Source: Streptomyces sp. LX-29
GTDB taxonomy: Bacteria; Actinomycetota; Actinomycetes; Streptomycetales; Streptomycetaceae
NCBI RefSeq assembly: GCF_029541745.1
Contig: NZ_CP089746.1
Coordinates: forward strand, 4,597,559-4,661,558
Length of the DNA stretch: 64,000 nucleotides
Reading direction: 5' to 3'
Part shown: positions 50,791 through 59,411 of the stretch, one piece after another
Numbering within the stretch: the stretch's first letter is position 1
How the letters are laid out: the number at the start of each line of letters is the position of its first letter
Notes under the pieces: model-generated
What the model was told of the DNA's origin: nothing
Seen by the model: the letters and a program-made list of their open reading frames with translations, nothing else
Database searches by the model: none
Made by a program: the position numbers and the translations under genes

Positions 50791-52014
50791 ATGCGCTCCG
50801 GCACTGGTAGACATCGCCGTCCCCGTCAGGCTCCGGCCATCGTCGTCGCAGCCGGCGTGACCGGCGCGAGCATCGCGCTGCCGCTGATGGGTGCGACCAG
50901 TGCGAACGCCGCAGACACCGCCACCTGGGACCGCGTCGCCGAGTGCGAGAGCGGCGGGATGTGGAGCGCCAACGAGGGCAACGGCTTCTACGGTGGGCTC
51001 CAGCTGACGCTCGACATGTGGAAGAGCCACGGTGGCATCGACTACGCCCCGCGTCCGGATCTGGCCAGCCGCTCGCAGCAGATCGCCGTGGCCCAGAGCA
51101 TCCTGAAGGCCCAGGGGCCGAGCGCCTGGCCGGGCTGCGCGGTCAACGCCGGCCTCACCCAGGGGGGCAGCGCCCCGGAGGTGGACCCGGGCCGCACCCT
51201 GCCCCCGGAGCCCGACCCCATCCCGTCCGAGACTCCCGACCGCCCCTCCGGGGAGACGGACAAGGAGAAGGACCAGGGCGAGGAGGCCGACCGGGACGCG
51301 GACAAGGACGCGGACCAGGACGCGGACAAGGGCGAGGACCAGGACGCGGACAAGGGCGAGGGCCAGGACGCGGGCAAGGGCGAGGACGCGGACCGGGGCG
51401 CCGACCAGGGCTCGGACCGGGGCGAGGACCCGCGGGGTGACGACGACCGCGAGGGGCCCGCGGATCCCGTGGACCCCCAGGCGCCTGACGGGGGCTCCGA
51501 CGACTCCGGAGGCGACTCCCGGGACCCGCGCGGCTCCGACGGCTCCGAAGGCTCCGACGGGTCGTCGGACACCGGCCGACCGGGTCAGCCCGACGAGGCG
51601 GAGCCGGGCACCCCCGGGGGCCGGGACGGCGAAACCGGCACCGGCGTGGACGAGGGCCCCGCTACCGACACCCGCGAGGGCACCGGGCGCCACCGCGGCC
51701 AGCCGGACACCCGCGCCCCTGAGGACGGCGACCAGCGCAGCGGACGGCACGCCTCGCGCGACGGCCTGGAGGGCCGGGACGGCTCCACCGGCCCCGGCGA
51801 CTACACCGTGCGACCCGGTGACAACCTGTCAGTCATCGCCGAGGAGAACAAGGTTCCCGGCGGCTGGCCGGCGCTCTACGACGCCAACGAGCGCGTCGTC
51901 GGCAAGGACCCGAACGTGATCCAACCCGGACAGCAGCTGGTACTTGACGCCGAGAAGGCTCCGGAGACCGGCGCCGACCAGGACGCCACGAAGGCGTCGA
52001 AGACTCAGAAGTAG
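50791..52014 (+). CDS. rpfC: Resuscitation-promoting factor RpfC-like, with LysM
   Basis: Predicted 407 residues. Signal peptide (cleavage after NAA near residue 40), Rpf lysozyme-like domain (about 42-118: WDRVAECESGGMWSANEGNG with the catalytic Glu in AECESGG), a 190-residue Asp/Lys/Glu/Gly linker, and a C-terminal LysM (YTVRPGDNLSVIAEE). It cleaves glycan strands of peptidoglycan during germination and growth. Its leader is short, with no riboswitch, unlike rpfA. Named by position next to rpfA and eno. Confidence 0.88.
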   Translation: MRSGTGRHRRPRQAPAIVVAAGVTGASIALPLMGATSANAADTATWDRVAECESGGMWSANEGNGFYGGLQLTLDMWKSHGGIDYAPRPDLASRSQQIAVAQSILKAQGPSAWPGCAVNAGLTQGGSAPEVDPGRTLPPEPDPIPSETPDRPSGETDKEKDQGEEADRDADKDADQDADKGEDQDADKGEGQDAGKGEDADRGADQGSDRGEDPRGDDDREGPADPVDPQAPDGGSDDSGGDSRDPRGSDGSEGSDGSSDTGRPGQPDEAEPGTPGGRDGETGTGVDEGPATDTREGTGRHRGQPDTRAPEDGDQRSGRHASRDGLEGRDGSTGPGDYTVRPGDNLSVIAEENKVPGGWPALYDANERVVGKDPNVIQPGQQLVLDAEKAPETGADQDATKASKTQK

Positions 52015-52240
52015 TGCTGACGAAGGCGGTTCGCTGCGGTATGCCCGAGTTTGGTGAAAGTGAGATATGGATCTCTTCGCCTATTCGGGTGTATCGCCCG
52101 TGTCCCGCCTTCGTACGCCACTTCTGACCTGCGGCGATGTGGGTTCCCCGGTCCAAACGGGGCTGAGATTCCACGGATGTTGGGGTTTGAGCTCTCCGGG
52201 GGGATGTGCTTACCGTCGTCATCGCTCGCACCGCGAGTGC
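52015..52240. other. rpfA upstream region (promoter part)
   Basis: This 226-base non-coding region between the rpfC-like stop and the riboswitch is less GC-rich than average. It should hold the rpfA promoter and the start of the long 5' leader. No terminator hairpin of note was found. Confidence 0.5.
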
Positions 52241-52429
52241 CACCGACCGTCACGCCGAGTCCTGCCAGCGGTCGGAGGGATTGTCGACGCGCAAGCGCCG
52301 AAGGCAGGAGCGGGGGACCCAACGTATGTGCCGGGCCCTCCGGCTAGGGGTGAAGTCGCACGCGGTCACCGCACGCGGCCGGGCAACTCACGTGCCCGAA
52401 CCCGACAGCTCACCTCGTAGGCGTCGGTG
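52241..52429 (+). ncRNA. c-di-AMP (ydaO/yuaA) riboswitch in the rpfA leader
   Basis: Conserved ydaO pieces are present in order: CGCCGAGTCCTGCC, GCGGGGGACCCA, AGGGGTGAAGTCGC, GCCCGAACCCGACAGCTC and ACCTCGTAGGCG. The closing P1 helix pairs CACCGAC (52241-52247) with GTCGGTG (52423-52429). The ribosome site GAGGAA follows at once, 12 bases before the rpfA ATG, so folding could mask it directly. Streptomyces rpfA genes are known to have this riboswitch, which lowers expression when c-di-AMP is high. Confidence 0.93.
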
Positions 52430-52441
52430 AGGAAACCCAAC

Positions 52442-53221
52442 ATGCTTCATGGCAAGGGCAAGCATCGTCGTCCCTCCAAGGTCACCCGCATCGCCACCCT
52501 CGCCGGTGTCGCCGGCGCCGCGGTCGCCGTCCCGCTGATGGGCGCCACCGCCGCCAACGCGGCCACCACCGAGCAGTGGGACCAGGTCGCGCAGTGCGAG
52601 TCCGGGGGCAACTGGTCCATCAACACCGGCAACGGCTACTACGGCGGCCTCCAGTTCTCGGCCTCCACCTGGGCCGCCTACGGCGGCACGCAGTACGCGC
52701 CCACCGCCGACAAGGCCAGCAAGTCCCAGCAGATCGAGATCGCCCAGAAGGTGCTGGCCGGGCAGGGCAAGGGCGCCTGGCCCAAGTGCGGCGTCAACCT
52801 GACCAGCGGCGGCAGCCAGGGCTCCGGCTCGGGCGGCTCCCAGGCGCACACCCCGTCGCAGAGCCAGAGCCACACCCAGTCGCAGTCGCAGGCCCAGTCC
52901 CGGCCGCAGACGCACCAGCAGTCCCAGCCGCAGGCCCGGCCCACCGCCCAGCCGCAGCCCGAGCGCACCACCCAGGCCCCGAAGGCCAACCGCTCCCAGG
53001 AGCGCCAGGCCCAGCCGCAGCAGTCCGCGCCGCGCCACGCCGCCCCCAAGACCATCCAGAAGGGCGACGGCGAGTACCAGGTCAGGGCGGGCGACACGCT
53101 GTCCACCATCGCCGCCGCGCAGCACGTCGACGGCGGCTGGCAGAAGCTCTACGAGCTGAACGACGACATCGTCGGCGACGCGGACCTCATCTACCCGGGT
53201 CAGATGCTCGACCTGCGCTAA
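52442..53221 (+). CDS. rpfA: Resuscitation-promoting factor RpfA, with LysM
   Basis: Predicted 259 residues. Signal peptide (to about residue 41, ANAA), Rpf domain (EQWDQVAQCESGGNWSINTG), a Gln/Ser/Pro-rich linker and a C-terminal LysM (YQVRAGDTLSTIAAA). It is a secreted muralytic enzyme active in germination. ATG 52442 is set by GAGGAA eight bases before it. Expression is expected to fall with c-di-AMP through the riboswitch. Confidence 0.93.
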   Translation: MLHGKGKHRRPSKVTRIATLAGVAGAAVAVPLMGATAANAATTEQWDQVAQCESGGNWSINTGNGYYGGLQFSASTWAAYGGTQYAPTADKASKSQQIEIAQKVLAGQGKGAWPKCGVNLTSGGSQGSGSGGSQAHTPSQSQSHTQSQSQAQSRPQTHQQSQPQARPTAQPQPERTTQAPKANRSQERQAQPQQSAPRHAAPKTIQKGDGEYQVRAGDTLSTIAAAQHVDGGWQKLYELNDDIVGDADLIYPGQMLDLR

Positions 53222-53752
53222 GGGCTCCGCGGGAAGTGCCGTGACGGGCCGTCGTTCGCCTGCGGGCCCGTTGTGGCTGGTCGCGCAGTTCCCCGCGCCC
53301 CTTCAGGGCGCTGCCGAACCGCAGCCGACTTCACCAGAGCCGCTTAGCCCCCTTTTCAGGGCTCGGTTCGCCTGAGTGCGCGCGCGCCCTTCGGCTCACT
53401 CGCCGGAGTGCGCGCGGGGCCGGAGTGCGCGCCCGGCCGCAGTGCGTGCGCGGTCGGGAGTCAGGGGATCGTCCCCCTCGTCCCCACATCCCCGCAGTCC
53501 CCCTCTCGGCTGAGCCGCCCCAGCCTCAGCTGAGCCCCCACGCCGGCCCCGGCCGGGCGCGCCCCACCCCCCGTAACGGGCGCCCCGCCGGGGCCGTGCG
53601 CCTTCTCCGCTCAGCGAACAGCCGCCGATTCGCCCCACGATCAGGGCTTTTGGGGTGTGCGCCGTCTCGTCCGGCGGGCGAAGGGCGGGCACAGCGCCCC
53701 GGGCCCGTTAGGCTCGTGTCGCAGAACCCAGACACATACGAAGGAGACCCTC
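53222..53752. other. Long spacer between rpfA and eno
   Basis: This 531-base non-coding region contains a known-looking dispersed element at about 53248-53315, several GAGTGCGCGC repeats (53374-53440) and the eno promoter and leader toward the end. No gene is seen. Confidence 0.5.
53248..53315 (+). repeat. Dispersed Streptomyces intergenic repeat (GGCTGGTCGCGCAGTTCCCC)
   Basis: The core GGCTGGTCGCGCAGTTCCCC followed by GCGCCC-CTTCA-GGGCGC (a small hairpin) and preceded by GTCGTTCGCCTGCGGGCCCG is, from memory, an element present in many copies in intergenic regions of Streptomyces genomes. Only one copy is in this window. Its function is not known to me. Confidence 0.65.
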
Positions 53753-55033
53753 GTGCCGTCCATCGACGTCGTCGTAGCTCGCGAGATCCTCGACTCGCGA
53801 GGCAACCCCACGGTCGAGGTCGAGGTCGGCCTCGACGACGGCAGCACGGGTCGTGCTGCCGTGCCGTCCGGCGCCTCGACCGGCGCCTTCGAGGCCCTCG
53901 AACTGCGTGACGGGGACAAGAACCGCTACAACGGCAAGGGCGTCGAGAAGGCCGTCCTCGCCGTCATCGAGCAGATCGGCCCGGAGCTCGTCGGCTACGA
54001 CGCCACCGAGCAGCGCCTGATCGACCAGGCGATGTTCGACCTGGACGCCACCCCGGACAAGTCCTCGCTCGGCGCCAACGCCATCCTGGGCGTCTCCCTG
54101 GCCGTCGCCCACGCCGCCTCCGAGGCGTCCGACCTCCCGCTCTTCCGGTACCTGGGTGGCCCCAACGCCCACCTGCTGCCGGTCCCGATGATGAACATCC
54201 TGAACGGCGGCTCGCACGCCGACTCCAACGTGGACATCCAGGAGTTCATGATCGCGCCGGTCGGCGCGGAGTCCTTCTCCGAGGCGCTGCGCTGGGGCAC
54301 CGAGGTCTACCACACCCTCAAGTCGGTGCTGAAGGAGCGCGGCCTCTCCACCGGCCTCGGCGACGAGGGCGGCTTCGCCCCGAACCTCGACTCCAACCGC
54401 GAGGCGCTGGACCTGATCCTGGAGGCGATCCAGAAGGCCGGCTACACCCCGGGCCAGGACATCGCGCTGGCGCTGGACGTCGCCGCCTCCGAGTTCTACA
54501 AGGACGGCTCCTACGTCTTCGAGGGCCAGGAGCGCACCGCCGCCCAGATGACCGAGTACTACGCCGAGCTCGTCGAGGCGTACCCGCTGGTCTCCATCGA
54601 GGACCCGCTGTTCGAGGACGACTGGGACGGCTGGAAGACCATCACCGCCAAGCTCGGCGACAAGGTCCAGCTCGTCGGCGACGACCTGTTCGTCACCAAC
54701 CCGGAGCGCCTCGGCCGCGGCATCGAGGAGGGCGCCGCCAACGCCCTGCTGGTCAAGGTCAACCAGATCGGCTCGCTCACCGAGACCCTGGACGCCGTCG
54801 AGCTGGCCCAGCGCAGCGGCTTCAAGTGCATGATGTCCCACCGCTCCGGCGAGACCGAGGACGTCACCATCGCCGACCTGGCCGTCGCCACCAACTGCGG
54901 CCAGATCAAGACCGGTGCCCCGGCCCGCTCCGAGCGTGTCGCCAAGTACAACCAGCTGCTGCGCATCGAGGAGATCCTCGACGACGCCGCGGTGTACGCG
55001 GGTCGCAGCGCGTTTCCCCGCTTCAAGGGCTGA
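53753..55033 (+). CDS. eno: Enolase
   Basis: Predicted 426 residues, complete. It interconverts 2-phosphoglycerate and phosphoenolpyruvate. Signature pieces: GNPTVEVEV, SGASTG, GDEGGFAPN, SIEDPL, LLVKVNQIG (catalytic Lys), SHRSGETED. GTG 53753 follows AAGGAG at seven bases. A second copy of the last six codons and stop, FPRFKG and TGA, lies 16 bases after the true stop. Confidence 0.98.
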   Translation: MPSIDVVVAREILDSRGNPTVEVEVGLDDGSTGRAAVPSGASTGAFEALELRDGDKNRYNGKGVEKAVLAVIEQIGPELVGYDATEQRLIDQAMFDLDATPDKSSLGANAILGVSLAVAHAASEASDLPLFRYLGGPNAHLLPVPMMNILNGGSHADSNVDIQEFMIAPVGAESFSEALRWGTEVYHTLKSVLKERGLSTGLGDEGGFAPNLDSNREALDLILEAIQKAGYTPGQDIALALDVAASEFYKDGSYVFEGQERTAAQMTEYYAELVEAYPLVSIEDPLFEDDWDGWKTITAKLGDKVQLVGDDLFVTNPERLGRGIEEGAANALLVKVNQIGSLTETLDAVELAQRSGFKCMMSHRSGETEDVTIADLAVATNCGQIKTGAPARSERVAKYNQLLRIEEILDDAAVYAGRSAFPRFKG

Positions 55034-55070
55034 CGCCCTGAAGCTCGGCTTCCCGCGCTTCAAGGGCTGA
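55013..55070 (+). repeat. Duplicated eno 3' end
   Basis: The 21 bases of the eno end (55013-55033: TTTCCCCGCTTCAAGGGC plus TGA) recur at 55050-55070 as TTCCCGCGCTTCAAGGGC plus TGA, differing only at two synonymous positions. The copies are offset by 37 bases. The stop region can also fold: GCTTCAAGGGC with GCCCTGAAGC around the stop. Confidence 0.85.
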
Positions 55071-55184
55071 CGAACACCGCCGGTCACGGCGATGCGTCCA
55101 GCTTCCGTACGTCCCCGGCCGCGGTCCCGTACCGTGTCCGGGGACGTACGTGCGTATGTGTCACGGCTGACGGGGAGGCGGGAG

Positions 55185-55652
55185 ATGGCTCGGGACCGGG
55201 ATCGGTTCTCCACCGCGACCAGGCTGAAGGCGCTCGGCGGCCAGGCCGCCGCCCGGGTCTACCGCGCGCGCACCCCGCGCCGCGGCCGCCTCACCGGGCG
55301 CGCCGCCCTGCTCGCGTTGGTCCTCTGCTCCCTCGTCGTCGCCCTCGCCTATCCGACACGACAGTTCGTCTCGCAGCGCTCGGACATCGCCGACCAGCGG
55401 CGCCAGGCGGAGGAGGCGCGCGAGGACGTCAAGCGGCTGCGCGAGGAGAAGGCGCGGCTGCAGGACCCGGCGTACATCGAGCGGCTCGCCCGCGAACACC
55501 TGCACTACGTCCGGCCGGGCGAGACCGGCTACAGCGTGCTGGGTGGCGGCGGTCCGGGCGACCGCGTCGACAGCCGGGCCGCCGCCGACCAGCCCTGGTA
55601 CCGCAATCTGTGGGACGGTGTGGACGCCGCGGACCGGCAGCCGTCCCGCTGA
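55185..55652 (+). CDS. divIC: Septum formation protein DivIC (FtsL/DivIC family)
   Basis: Predicted 155 residues. A basic cytoplasmic start, one membrane helix (about 46-66) and an outer coiled coil (QRRQAEEAREDVKRLREEKARL) followed by DPAYIERLAREHLHYVRPGE, the DivIC signature. It partners FtsL and FtsQ/DivIB in the division complex, mainly in sporulation septation in Streptomyces. ATG 55185 follows GGGAGG. Confidence 0.92.
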   Translation: MARDRDRFSTATRLKALGGQAAARVYRARTPRRGRLTGRAALLALVLCSLVVALAYPTRQFVSQRSDIADQRRQAEEAREDVKRLREEKARLQDPAYIERLAREHLHYVRPGETGYSVLGGGGPGDRVDSRAAADQPWYRNLWDGVDAADRQPSR

Positions 55653-55728
55653 CCCGCCACCGTCTCCGTCTCCCGAATCCGTCCCGGCCACCCACCGCTC
55701 CGAACCGACCGAAGAGAACCCTCCACAC

Positions 55729-56265
55729 ATGGACACGCCCCCTCCGCAGACCGAGCACACCGCGCCCACCGACGCCGACGTGGCCGCCATCAAGGCGCAG
55801 CTGAACCGCGTGCCGCGCGGTCTGCGCGCCATCGCCCACCGCTGCCCCTGCGGCAACCCCGACGTCGTCGAGACGGCCCCGCGGCTCGAGGACGGCACGC
55901 CCTTCCCGACGCTCTACTACCTGACCTGCCCGCGCGCCGCCTCCGCCATCGGCACCCTGGAGGCCAACGGCGTGATGAAGGAGATGCAGGCCCGGCTCGG
56001 CACCGACCCGGAGCTGGCCGCCGCCTACCGCGCCGCCCACGAGGACTACATCGCCCGCCGCGACGCGATCGAGGTGCTGGAGGGCTTCCCGAGCGCCGGC
56101 GGCATGCCGGACCGGGTCAAGTGCCTGCATGTGCTGGTCGGCCACTCGCTGGCGGCCGGGCCCGGCGTCAACCCGCTGGGCGACGAGGCCCTGGCGCTGC
56201 TGCCGGAGTGGTGGCGCAAGGGCCCGTGCGTGAACCCCTGCGGGGGCGAGGGGGAGTCCGAGTGA
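55729..56265 (+). CDS. DUF501 domain protein
   Basis: Predicted 178 residues. HRCPCGNPDVVETAPRLEDG, FPTLYYLTCP and VKCLHVLVGHSLAAGPGVNPLGDEAL are the strongly conserved DUF501 blocks, with several cysteines that may bind metal. Function unknown. Its stop overlaps the start of the Ppx/GppA gene (GTGA), giving translational coupling. Confidence 0.88.
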   Translation: MDTPPPQTEHTAPTDADVAAIKAQLNRVPRGLRAIAHRCPCGNPDVVETAPRLEDGTPFPTLYYLTCPRAASAIGTLEANGVMKEMQARLGTDPELAAAYRAAHEDYIARRDAIEVLEGFPSAGGMPDRVKCLHVLVGHSLAAGPGVNPLGDEALALLPEWWRKGPCVNPCGGEGESE

Positions 56266-57215
56266 GGCGCGTCGCCGCCATCGACTGCGGCACCAACTCC
56301 ATCCGACTGCTCGTCGCCGACCTCGACCCGGCCACCGGCGAACTGGTCGAGCTCGACCGGCGGATGCGGATCGTGCGCCTGGGCCAGGGCGTGGACCGCA
56401 CCGGGCGGCTGGCCCCCGAGGCGCTGGAGCGCACGTTCGCGGCGTGCCGGGAGTACGCCGCCGTGATCGAGGAGTACGGGGCGTCCCACCCGCGCTTCGT
56501 GGCCACCTCCGCCTCGCGCGACGCGGAGAACCGCGAGGACTTCGTGCGCGGCGTGCTGGAGATCCTGGGCGTGGAGCCCGAGGTGATCACCGGCGATCAG
56601 GAGGCGGAGTTCTCCTTCACCGGCGCCACCCGGGAGCTCACCGGCGCCGACGGCTTCGAGAAGCCGTACCTGGTGGTGGACATCGGCGGCGGCTCCACGG
56701 AGTTCGTCGTCGGTGAGGACCATGTGCGGGCCGCGCGCAGCGTGGACATCGGCTGTGTGCGGATGACCGAGCGCCATCTGGTCGTCGACGGCCGGGTGGA
56801 GGACCGTCCGACGCCGGCTCAGATCGAGGCCATACGGGCCGACATCACGGCGGCGCTCGACCAGGTCGCCGAGACGGTGCCGCTCGACGAAGCCCGTACA
56901 CTGGTCGGACTGGCCGGTTCGGTCACCACCGTCGCCGCCATCGCGCTGGGTCTGACCGCGTACGACTCGGCGGCCATCCACCACTCCCGCATCTCGCTCG
57001 ACCAGGTGCGCGAGGTCACCGGACGGCTGCTTGAGGCCACGCACGCCGAGCGCGCCGCCATCGCGGTCATCCACCCGGGGCGGGTCGATGTGATCGCCGC
57101 GGGGGCGCTCGTACTGCTCACGATCATGGAGCGGATCGGGGCCCGGGAGGTCGTCGTCAGCGAGCACGACATCCTCGACGGGATCGCCTGGAGCGTCGCC
57201 GAGCAGACCGTCTGA
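56262..57215 (+). CDS. Ppx/GppA family exopolyphosphatase
   Basis: Predicted 317 residues of the ASKHA fold: AIDCGTNSIRLLVAD (phosphate loop 1), VDIGGGSTEFVVG (loop 2), VGLAGSVTTVAAI. It hydrolyses polyphosphate or pppGpp. It lacks the C-terminal HD-like domain of E. coli Ppx, as usual for the short actinobacterial form (Ppx1-like). The start is GTG 56262. Confidence 0.9.
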   Translation: MRRVAAIDCGTNSIRLLVADLDPATGELVELDRRMRIVRLGQGVDRTGRLAPEALERTFAACREYAAVIEEYGASHPRFVATSASRDAENREDFVRGVLEILGVEPEVITGDQEAEFSFTGATRELTGADGFEKPYLVVDIGGGSTEFVVGEDHVRAARSVDIGCVRMTERHLVVDGRVEDRPTPAQIEAIRADITAALDQVAETVPLDEARTLVGLAGSVTTVAAIALGLTAYDSAAIHHSRISLDQVREVTGRLLEATHAERAAIAVIHPGRVDVIAAGALVLLTIMERIGAREVVVSEHDILDGIAWSVAEQTV

Positions 57216-57247
57216 AAAAAGTTCGTGAAATCCTTCACATGAAAAAG

Positions 57248-57282
57248 GGGCCCGGCGGCCGCAGGATGAGCCCGCCGGGCCC
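57248..57282. terminator. Terminator hairpin with T-run
   Basis: An 11-bp perfect GC stem with a 13-base loop is flanked by GAAAAAGG on the left and GTTTTGG on the right, so it can act as an intrinsic terminator in both directions. Confidence 0.85.
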
Positions 57283-57496
57283 GTTTTGGCGTACCCGAAA
57301 GCGTCAGACGTCGGAAACCGGTGCGTTGCATGGGTGTTGCGCGGGTGTGTGCCGGAGCGGTGGTCTAGCCCGGCGGCGGACGGCAAGCCCTGATCAAAGG
57401 GGGTGAACAACGCGCTCCATGGCGCGCTGGTTCCCTTCGGCGACTATGGCGTCGGTCACGGTGGCGGCGGAGTGTAGCAGACGCCTTCCGGGTCCT

Positions 57497-57512
57497 TGTG
57501 AAGGGGCTCACG
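57497..57512 (+). promoter_or_regulatory. Candidate Rex operator before ndh
   Basis: TGTGAA-GGGG-CTCACG fits the 16-bp Streptomyces Rex pattern (TGTGAA-N4-TTCACA) with two mismatches in the right half. It ends 34 bases before the ndh ATG. Rex senses NADH/NAD and controls respiratory genes in S. coelicolor, so control of ndh is sensible. Confidence 0.5.
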
Positions 57513-57546
57513 AGCACCCCCCCATAGGGTGCTGGATACTCAAAGC

Positions 57547-58938
57547 ATGAGCACCACGGAGCGTCCCAGGATCCTCGTTGTAGGCGGTGGGTACGTAGGT
57601 TTGTACGCGGCACGCCGCATCCTCAAGAAGATGCGGTACGGCGAGGCGACCGTCACGGTCGTCGACCCGCGCTCGTACATGACGTACCAGCCCTTCCTCC
57701 CCGAAGCTGCTGCCGGCAGCATCTCCCCGCGGCACGTCGTGGTCCCGCTGCGACGCGTGCTCCCGAAGGCGGAGGTCCTCACCGGTCGCGTGACCACCAT
57801 CGATCAGGACCGCAAGGTCGCCACCGTCCAGCCGCTGGTCGGCGAGGCGTACGAGCTGCCCTTCGACTACCTGGTCATCGCGCTCGGCGCGGTCTCCCGC
57901 ACCTTCCCGATCCCCGGCCTGGCCGAGAACGGCATCGGCATGAAGGGCATCGAGGAGGCCATCGGCCTGCGCAACCACGTCCTCGAGCAGCTCGACAAGG
58001 CCGACTCCACGACGGACGAGGAGATCCGCCGCAAGGCGCTCACCTTCGTCTTCGTCGGCGGTGGCTTCGCGGGTGCGGAGACCATCGGTGAGGTCGAGGA
58101 CATGGCGCGCGACGCCGCCAAGTACTACCCGAACGTGAAGCGCGAGGACATGCGCTTCGTGCTGGTGGACGCCGCCGACAAGATCCTCCCCGAGGTCGGC
58201 CCGAAGCTCGGCCAGTGGGGCCTGGAGCACCTCCAGAAGCGCGGTGTCGAGGTCTACCTCCAGACCTCCATGGAGTCCTGCGTCGACGGTCACGTCGTCC
58301 TGAAGAACGGCCTCGAGGTCGACTCCAACACCATCGTGTGGACCGCCGGCGTCAAGCCGAACCCGGCCCTGGCCCGCTTCGGTCTGCCGCTCGGCCCGCG
58401 CGGCCACGTGGACACCGCCCCCACCCTCCAGGTGCAGGGCACCGACTACATCTGGGCCGCCGGCGACAACGCCCAGGTCCCGGACCTCGTCGGCCGCAAG
58501 GGGGGCAACGAGAACGCCTGGTGCCCGCCGAACGCCCAGCACGCGCTGCGCCAGGCCAAGGTCCTCGGCGACAACGTGATCTCGGGCATGCGGGGCTTCC
58601 CGCAGCGCGAGTACAGCCACGCCAACAAGGGCGCCGTCGCGGGTCTCGGCCTGCACAAGGGCGTCGCGATGCTCGTCTTCGGCAAGACGAAGATCAAGCT
58701 GAAGGGCCGGCTGGCCTGGTACATGCACCGTGGCTACCACGGCATGGCGATGCCGACCTTCAACCGCAAGATCCGCGTCCTCGCCGACTGGACGCTGCAG
58801 ATGTTCCTCAAGCGCGAGGTCGTCTCCCTCGGCGCCATCGAGAACCCCCGCGAGGAGTTCTACGAGGCCGCCAAGCCGGCCCCCGCCCCGGCCCCGGCCA
58901 AGGCCGACTCCGGAGCGGAGAAGGCCAAGGCGTCCTGA
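57547..58938 (+). CDS. ndh: Type II NADH dehydrogenase Ndh
   Basis: Predicted 463 residues. FAD motif VVGGGYVGLYAA, NAD motif FVGGGFAGAETIGE and the quinone-side segment near WCPPNAQHALRQ. It passes electrons from NADH to menaquinone without pumping protons and is bound to the membrane by its C-terminal part. The end is a PAPAPAPAK-rich tail. ATG 57547. Confidence 0.94.
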   Translation: MSTTERPRILVVGGGYVGLYAARRILKKMRYGEATVTVVDPRSYMTYQPFLPEAAAGSISPRHVVVPLRRVLPKAEVLTGRVTTIDQDRKVATVQPLVGEAYELPFDYLVIALGAVSRTFPIPGLAENGIGMKGIEEAIGLRNHVLEQLDKADSTTDEEIRRKALTFVFVGGGFAGAETIGEVEDMARDAAKYYPNVKREDMRFVLVDAADKILPEVGPKLGQWGLEHLQKRGVEVYLQTSMESCVDGHVVLKNGLEVDSNTIVWTAGVKPNPALARFGLPLGPRGHVDTAPTLQVQGTDYIWAAGDNAQVPDLVGRKGGNENAWCPPNAQHALRQAKVLGDNVISGMRGFPQREYSHANKGAVAGLGLHKGVAMLVFGKTKIKLKGRLAWYMHRGYHGMAMPTFNRKIRVLADWTLQMFLKREVVSLGAIENPREEFYEAAKPAPAPAPAKADSGAEKAKAS

Positions 58939-59411
58939 CGCCTCCCGGCCGGCGCCGCGACGCGCCGGCCGGACAACCGCACACACGCCGAAGGGCGTCC
59001 GCCAATCCGTGGGGCGGACGCCCTTTCGCGTACCCGCCTGCGTACCCGCCTGCCGCGGGCGTCGTGCCCCGATCGCCGAGGCCCGTCGAACATCGCGGGC
59101 CTCCGCCGTCGGCGGGGGCGGGGAACGGGTTCCGCCCGGGATGGCGCGCAACCCGCGTGCTGGAGCCCGGCGGTGGCGAACCGGCGGTGTCGAACCGGCC
59201 GGGCCGTCGCCGGATGGGGGTGGCTGCACCCTCGGGGCGGGCCCCGGGGTGAGGGCCCGGCAGGTGCGGGCGGACCGCGCGGCCGGCGGGTCGGTGGGCC
59301 GTTCCGTTATTTGCTGATTCCACACGCCCCCAGGGGACTGCGTGACGGACCGGACGGTGTTTACGTGAGGGGTGGACTCTTCGTTGACGACCCATCACGG
59401 AGGTGTGCGAC
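58939..59411. other. Spacer between ndh and the cyclopropane synthase gene
   Basis: This 473-base region has the ndh terminator, a 12-bp direct repeat TACCCGCCTGCG near 59031-59053 and no convincing gene. A less GC-rich stretch at about 59300-59360 (TTCCGTTATTTGCTG) is the probable promoter of the next gene. Confidence 0.5.
58991..59025 (+). terminator. Terminator hairpin after ndh
   Basis: A perfect 13-bp stem (AAGGGCGTCCGCC) with a 9-base loop, followed by a short T-run. Confidence 0.85.

Larger units (their letters stand above)
57216..57546. other. Spacer before ndh with terminator and operator candidates
   Basis: This 331-base spacer holds the Ppx/GppA terminator (57248-57282) and a Rex-like site (57497-57512). 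In the middle an inverted motif GCGC-CATG-GCGC occurs near 57412. No gene is seen. Confidence 0.5.
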
